Below, in pieces: positions 61,210 through 64,000 of a stretch of DNA of 64,000 bases; within the stretch, counting starts at the first letter, position 1; every line of letters starts with the position of its first letter. Source of the DNA: Azospirillum fermentarium (GTDB taxonomy: Bacteria; Pseudomonadota; Alphaproteobacteria; Azospirillales; Azospirillaceae); NCBI RefSeq assembly GCF_025961205.1, contig NZ_JAOQNH010000001.1, positions 186,001 to 250,000 of the forward strand, written 5' to 3'. The notes beneath the pieces are model-generated. The model was not told where the DNA came from. It searched no databases and worked only from the letters and a program-made list of their open reading frames with translations. The translations under genes and the position numbers were made by a program.

Positions 61210-61255
61210 TGACCGGGAATGCCGCTGACCGGGAATGCCGCTGACCGGGAACACC
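61210..61255. repeat. 16-bp tandem repeat
   Basis: TGACCGGGAATGCCGC occurs exactly twice (61210, 61226) and a third copy (61242) starts identically and diverges after TGACCGGGAA. Confidence 0.8.
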
Positions 61256-61396
61256 AGTCGCCGCCTCTCTATGAATGTGGCGGGCGCCCTGGCTCATCTG
61301 GATCAGACCGTCCGCGTCTGCGGCGTCAAAACCGGAACCGGCGGCCCTGTCCAGGATTTAGGGATCGGCCGCCCCACCAGAGCCCTGACCGAAAAA

Positions 61397-61432
61397 GAAA
61401 AAAGGCCGCGGCAAAAGCCGCGGCCCGAGTCT
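61397..61432. repeat. Copy 2 of the 36-bp terminator repeat
   Basis: Identical to 48911-48946, same orientation, 12,486 bp away: six A, the stem GGCCGCGGC-AAAA-GCCGCGGCC, then CGAGTCT. No identity extends beyond the 36 bases on either side. The upstream plus-strand stretch contains no recognised gene that would need a terminator. Confidence 0.85.
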
Positions 61433-61452
61433 AGGGAGGAAACGCCCAAGAA

Positions 61453-61584
61453 GTGCGTTACGAGATCAACCGCGTCAGAGCGATCGATGTCGCACTGCAC
61501 AATGTAAGGAAACTCGCTTCGGAGTTCAAGAGAAAAAAGAATGCCCCGACAAAACAAGGGCTTACTGATACTCGAACGAAATAG
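61453..61584 (+). CDS. Possible 43-residue basic protein
   Basis: A GTG at 61453 opens VRYEINRVRAIDVALHNVRK and continues Lys-rich (EFKRKKNAPTKQG) to TAG. GGGAGG lies 13 bases upstream, rather far. It directly follows the 36-bp repeat. Could be the tail of an older gene. Weak evidence. Confidence 0.25.
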   Translation: MRYEINRVRAIDVALHNVRKLASEFKRKKNAPTKQGLTDTRTK

Positions 61585-61607
61585 GCCCCTCGACCAACGC
61601 TAAATCA

Positions 61608-61622
61608 TGTTGCATTGCAACA
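61608..61622. promoter_or_regulatory. Inverted repeat upstream of otsA
   Basis: TGTTGCA-T-TGCAACA, perfect 7-bp arms around one base, about 280 bp before the otsA start in an A+T-richer stretch. Could be an operator for a dimeric repressor controlling otsA-glk; no regulator gene is adjacent. Confidence 0.35.
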
Positions 61623-61899
61623 CATTAACGGCAGTCAGTGGTCCTACCAACCGCGCATAGATCGGTCCCTTTCGGCCACGGTACCAGGGGCATAGACGCA
61701 GTGCCGCCATGCCTCTGCCGCATTGCACCAACGGTGCGCCATCCAAAGCACCAACGGCGAGCCATCCGAAAAAAGAGGAACCACCACATCACGGCCACGT
61801 TTCCTCCTTACCGTTGCCCGGCGCGGGCGCCCCGGCGGGCACCCACACGACGAGGGAGTCGCGGCGTCGAGAGCGGCAACGACGAGGGAGGTTCACGGC

Positions 61900-63294
61900 T
61901 TGAGCAGACTGGTGGTGGTTTCCAACCGCGTTGCCCCGGTGGAAGAGGGCAAGCAGGCCGCGGGCGGCCTGGCGGTGGCGGTGCTGGCGGCGCTGAAGCG
62001 CACGGGCGGCATCTGGTTCGGGTGGAGCGGGACGGTGGTGGATGGCGACACGCCACAGACCCCGGCGTCAGCGGTCCACGGGCGGCTGACCTATACCATG
62101 CTCGATCTCGGGCGGCGGGATTTCGAGGAATACTACAACGGCTTCGCCAACCAGACCCTGTGGCCGCTGTTCCACTTCCGCCCCGGCCTGACCAGCATCA
62201 GCCGCCGCAACCGCGCGGGGTACGAGCGGGTCAACGGCTTCTTCGCCGCGGTGCTGGCCCCGATGCTGAAGCCCGACGACATGGTGTGGGTCCACGACTA
62301 TCACCTGATCCCCTGCGGGCGGAAACTGCGGGCGCTGGGGTGCCGGCAGCGCATGGGCTTCTTCCTCCACACCCCCTTCCCGGCGCCGGAGGTGCTGAAG
62401 ATCCTGCCCAACCACCGCGATCTTGTGGAGGATCTGTGCGCCTATGACGTGGTGGGCTTCCACACGGCGGCGGACCTGCGCTGCTTCGTCAATTACGTGC
62501 TGCTGGACGCGGGCGGAATGGTGGACCCGCACCCCGACGGCGGGGTGGTGGTGCGGGCCTTCGGGCGCACGCTGCTGGCGCGGGCCTTCCCCATCTCCAT
62601 CGACACCGCGGCACTGGAGCGGACGGCGGAGACCAACGCCCGGTCCCGCCACGCCGAGCGGCTGCGGGAAAGCCTGGTGGGGCGGCGGCTGATCATCGGG
62701 GTGGACCGGCTGGATTATTCCAAGGGCCTGCCCCAGCGGTTCGAGGCGTTCGAAGCGTTCCTGGAAAGCTACCCCGAGCACCGCAACCGCGTTTCCTTCC
62801 TGCAGATCGCCCCCCCGACGCGGGAGGAGGTGCCCGAATACATCACGCTGCGGCGGGAGCTGTCGGAAAAGGCCGGGCGGGTCAATGGGCGTTTCGCCGA
62901 ATTCGACTGGGTGCCCATCCGCTATCTGAACAAGAGCTTCGGCCAGCGGGTGCTGGCGGGATTCCACCGGCAGGCGGCGGTGGGGCTGGTCACCCCCATG
63001 CGCGACGGCATGAATCTGGTGGCAAAGGAATATGTGGCCTGCCAGAATCCCCAGGATCCCGGGGTGCTGGTGCTGTCGGAATTCGCCGGCGCCGCCCAGG
63101 AACTGACCGAGGCGCTGATCGTCAACCCGTATGAGGTGGAAGGCGTGGCCGACGCCCTGCAGCGGGCGCTGACCATGCCGGTGGAGGAACGGCGGGAACG
63201 TCACGCCGCCCTGATAGCCACCCTGCGGCGCAACGACATCGGCGCGTGGCGGGAAACCTATGTCAGAGCGCTGACCAAGGCGCCCTATCAGTGA
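61900..63294 (+). CDS. otsA: Trehalose-6-phosphate synthase OtsA
   Basis: 464 residues from a TTG at 61900 with GAGGGAGG eight bases upstream; it gives [14 protein letters not shown], the family start, whereas the longer frame is non-coding leader. GT20 glycosyltransferase joining UDP-glucose and glucose 6-phosphate. Motifs: [60 protein letters not shown] and [15 protein letters not shown]. Followed 10 bp later by glucokinase, which supplies glucose 6-phosphate. Confidence 0.95.
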   Translation: MSRLVVVSNRVAPVEEGKQAAGGLAVAVLAALKRTGGIWFGWSGTVVDGDTPQTPASAVHGRLTYTMLDLGRRDFEEYYNGFANQTLWPLFHFRPGLTSISRRNRAGYERVNGFFAAVLAPMLKPDDMVWVHDYHLIPCGRKLRALGCRQRMGFFLHTPFPAPEVLKILPNHRDLVEDLCAYDVVGFHTAADLRCFVNYVLLDAGGMVDPHPDGGVVVRAFGRTLLARAFPISIDTAALERTAETNARSRHAERLRESLVGRRLIIGVDRLDYSKGLPQRFEAFEAFLESYPEHRNRVSFLQIAPPTREEVPEYITLRRELSEKAGRVNGRFAEFDWVPIRYLNKSFGQRVLAGFHRQAAVGLVTPMRDGMNLVAKEYVACQNPQDPGVLVLSEFAGAAQELTEALIVNPYEVEGVADALQRALTMPVEERRERHAALIATLRRNDIGAWRETYVRALTKAPYQ

Positions 63295-63304
63295 GCGGAG
63301 GACC

Positions 63305-64000
63305 ATGAGCGGCCTGACGACCCATACCCCCGGCCCCCCCCCTTACGCCCTGGTGGCCGACATCGGCGGCACCAATGCCCGCTTCGGGCTGATGGACGGG
63401 GCCGGGCTGCACCATTCGCGGATCTATCCCACCGCCGCCTTTCCCTCGCTGGAGGCGGCGGCGGCGGCCTATCTGGACGATTGCGGCAGCACCTGCCCCG
63501 TGCGGCCGCGCCAGGGGGCGTTCTGCGTTGCCGGGCCGGTGACGGGGGACGAGGTGTCGCTGACCAACGTGACGCCGCCCTGGCGCTTTTCCATCGACGG
63601 GGTGCGGCGCACGCTGGGGCTCGACCGGCTGGTGGTGCTGAACGACTTCACGGCCGCCGCCCTGTCGGTGCCGCGCCTGGGACCGGACGATGTGTTCCAG
63701 GTGGGCGGCGGCGATCCGGTGCGGGGGGCCGCGGTGGCGGTGCTGGGACCCGGCAGCGGGCTGGGGGTGTCGGGGCTGGTGCCCGGCCCGGCGGGCTGGA
63801 TCCCGCTGGCCAGCGAGGGCGGCCACGCCACCCTGCCGGCGGCGGACGAACGGGAAAGTGCCGTGCTGGCCCGCATCCGCGCCGAAAAGGGCAGCGAGAG
63901 CGGGCACGTGTCGGCGGAACGCGCCCTGTCGGGTCCGGGGCTGGTCAACCTCTACACGGCGCTGTGCCAGTGTGCCGGGCGGGCGCCGGACAAGGACACG
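63305..64000 (+). CDS. glk: Glucokinase, 3' end outside the window
   Basis: 232 codons to the edge from ATG 63305 (GGAGG upstream, 10 bp after otsA). ATP-dependent phosphorylation of glucose. The phosphate-1 motif VADIGGTNARFGLMD, LNDFTAAALSVPRL, the GPGSGLGVSGLVPG loop and SEGGHATLPAADERE are those of the bacterial Glk family (about 320 residues). The position suggests a small trehalose/glucose-6-phosphate operon with otsA. Confidence 0.93.
   Translation, partial: MSGLTTHTPGPPPYALVADIGGTNARFGLMDGAGLHHSRIYPTAAFPSLEAAAAAYLDDCGSTCPVRPRQGAFCVAGPVTGDEVSLTNVTPPWRFSIDGVRRTLGLDRLVVLNDFTAAALSVPRLGPDDVFQVGGGDPVRGAAVAVLGPGSGLGVSGLVPGPAGWIPLASEGGHATLPAADERESAVLARIRAEKGSESGHVSAERALSGPGLVNLYTALCQCAGRAPDKDT

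Larger units (their letters stand above)
60559..61899. other. 1.3-kb region without a firm gene, upstream of the Ter operon and otsA
   Basis: 60.56-60.95 kb is A+T-rich and would contain the Ter promoter. 60.97-61.38 kb is GC-rich with no family motif in any frame, though parts look like eroded coding sequence. It then holds a 16-bp tandem repeat (61210), the second 36-bp repeat (61397), a possible 43-codon ORF (61453) and an inverted repeat (61608). A plus-strand frame at 60743-60952 has no ribosome site and is not supported. Confidence 0.5.

Noticed and set aside
48911..61432. The 36-bp repeats as transposon ends or att sites
   Set aside because: They are direct repeats made of a terminator hairpin, without target duplication, integrase or tRNA next to them.

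Overview
The window is high-GC DNA (roughly two thirds G+C) from an alphaproteobacterium, most likely of the Rhodospirillales/Azospirillum type. That placement is an inference from base composition, gene content (psp operon, SbtA family, REC-DUF3369-GGDEF regulator, SirB1, YraN/RsmI pairing) and a small RNA that looks like the alphaproteobacterial suhB/MmgR family; no rRNA or other phylogenetic marker is present. Most of the window is ordinary chromosomal backbone, broken by one decayed tRNA-borne island and one stress-response cluster with lower-GC borders.

Layout. 0-9 kb: a partial lipoprotein gene, an outer-membrane beta-barrel gene, a MarR regulator, a small flagellar-rod-like protein, otsB, a probable small RNA, nagA, a 20-residue membrane peptide, a cNMP-binding protein and a class A penicillin-binding protein. 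9-12 kb: a complete phage-shock locus (pspF divergent from a small membrane ORF, pspA, pspB, pspC) with a clear sigma-54 promoter. 12-22 kb: two paralogous membrane/coiled-coil proteins, a histidine kinase with a REC-GGDEF partner, a PRC-barrel protein, a CheY-type receiver, grpE-hrcA, and an SbtA-type transporter with a LysR regulator. 22-25 kb: clpB.

25.3-32.4 kb: tRNA-Ala(GGC) carrying a 7 kb integrated element bounded by a perfect 48-bp duplication of the tRNA 3' end. Its integrase is frameshifted. Its excisionase-like gene is cut by an IS5/IS427-type element, which is itself split by an IS66-type element with an exact 8-bp target duplication. Its replication/HTH-like gene is frameshifted in a nine-base C/G run. 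The cargo is therefore a stranded, decaying island.

32.6-48.9 kb: two MFS exporters, a TetR regulator, a DJ-1/PfpI enzyme and a GlxA-type regulator, gshB, SirB1, YraN-RsmI divergent from an LpoA-like lipoprotein, a VapD-like protein, and a PotABCD-like ABC transporter operon with a hydantoin-racemase-family gene under a divergent GntR regulator that has near-identical palindromic operators.

49.1-60.6 kb: twelve genes on the minus strand forming one Ter (tellurium/chemical stress) system: TerD-family proteins, a two-domain TerD protein, TerB, a TerC-superfamily DUF475 membrane protein, three tandem TerY von Willebrand A proteins (one with zinc-binding cysteine clusters), a PP2C phosphatase, an unusual protein kinase with a zinc ribbon, and a membrane protein with a degenerate FHA-like tail. 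This fits calcium-binding TerD complexes at the membrane coupled to a TerY-phosphatase-kinase signalling module. It is the most interesting system in the window. A 36-bp terminator sequence occurs identically on both sides of it.

61.9-64 kb: otsA (trehalose-6-phosphate synthase, TTG start) followed closely by a truncated glucokinase gene. otsA and its partner phosphatase gene otsB lie 58 kb apart in this window.
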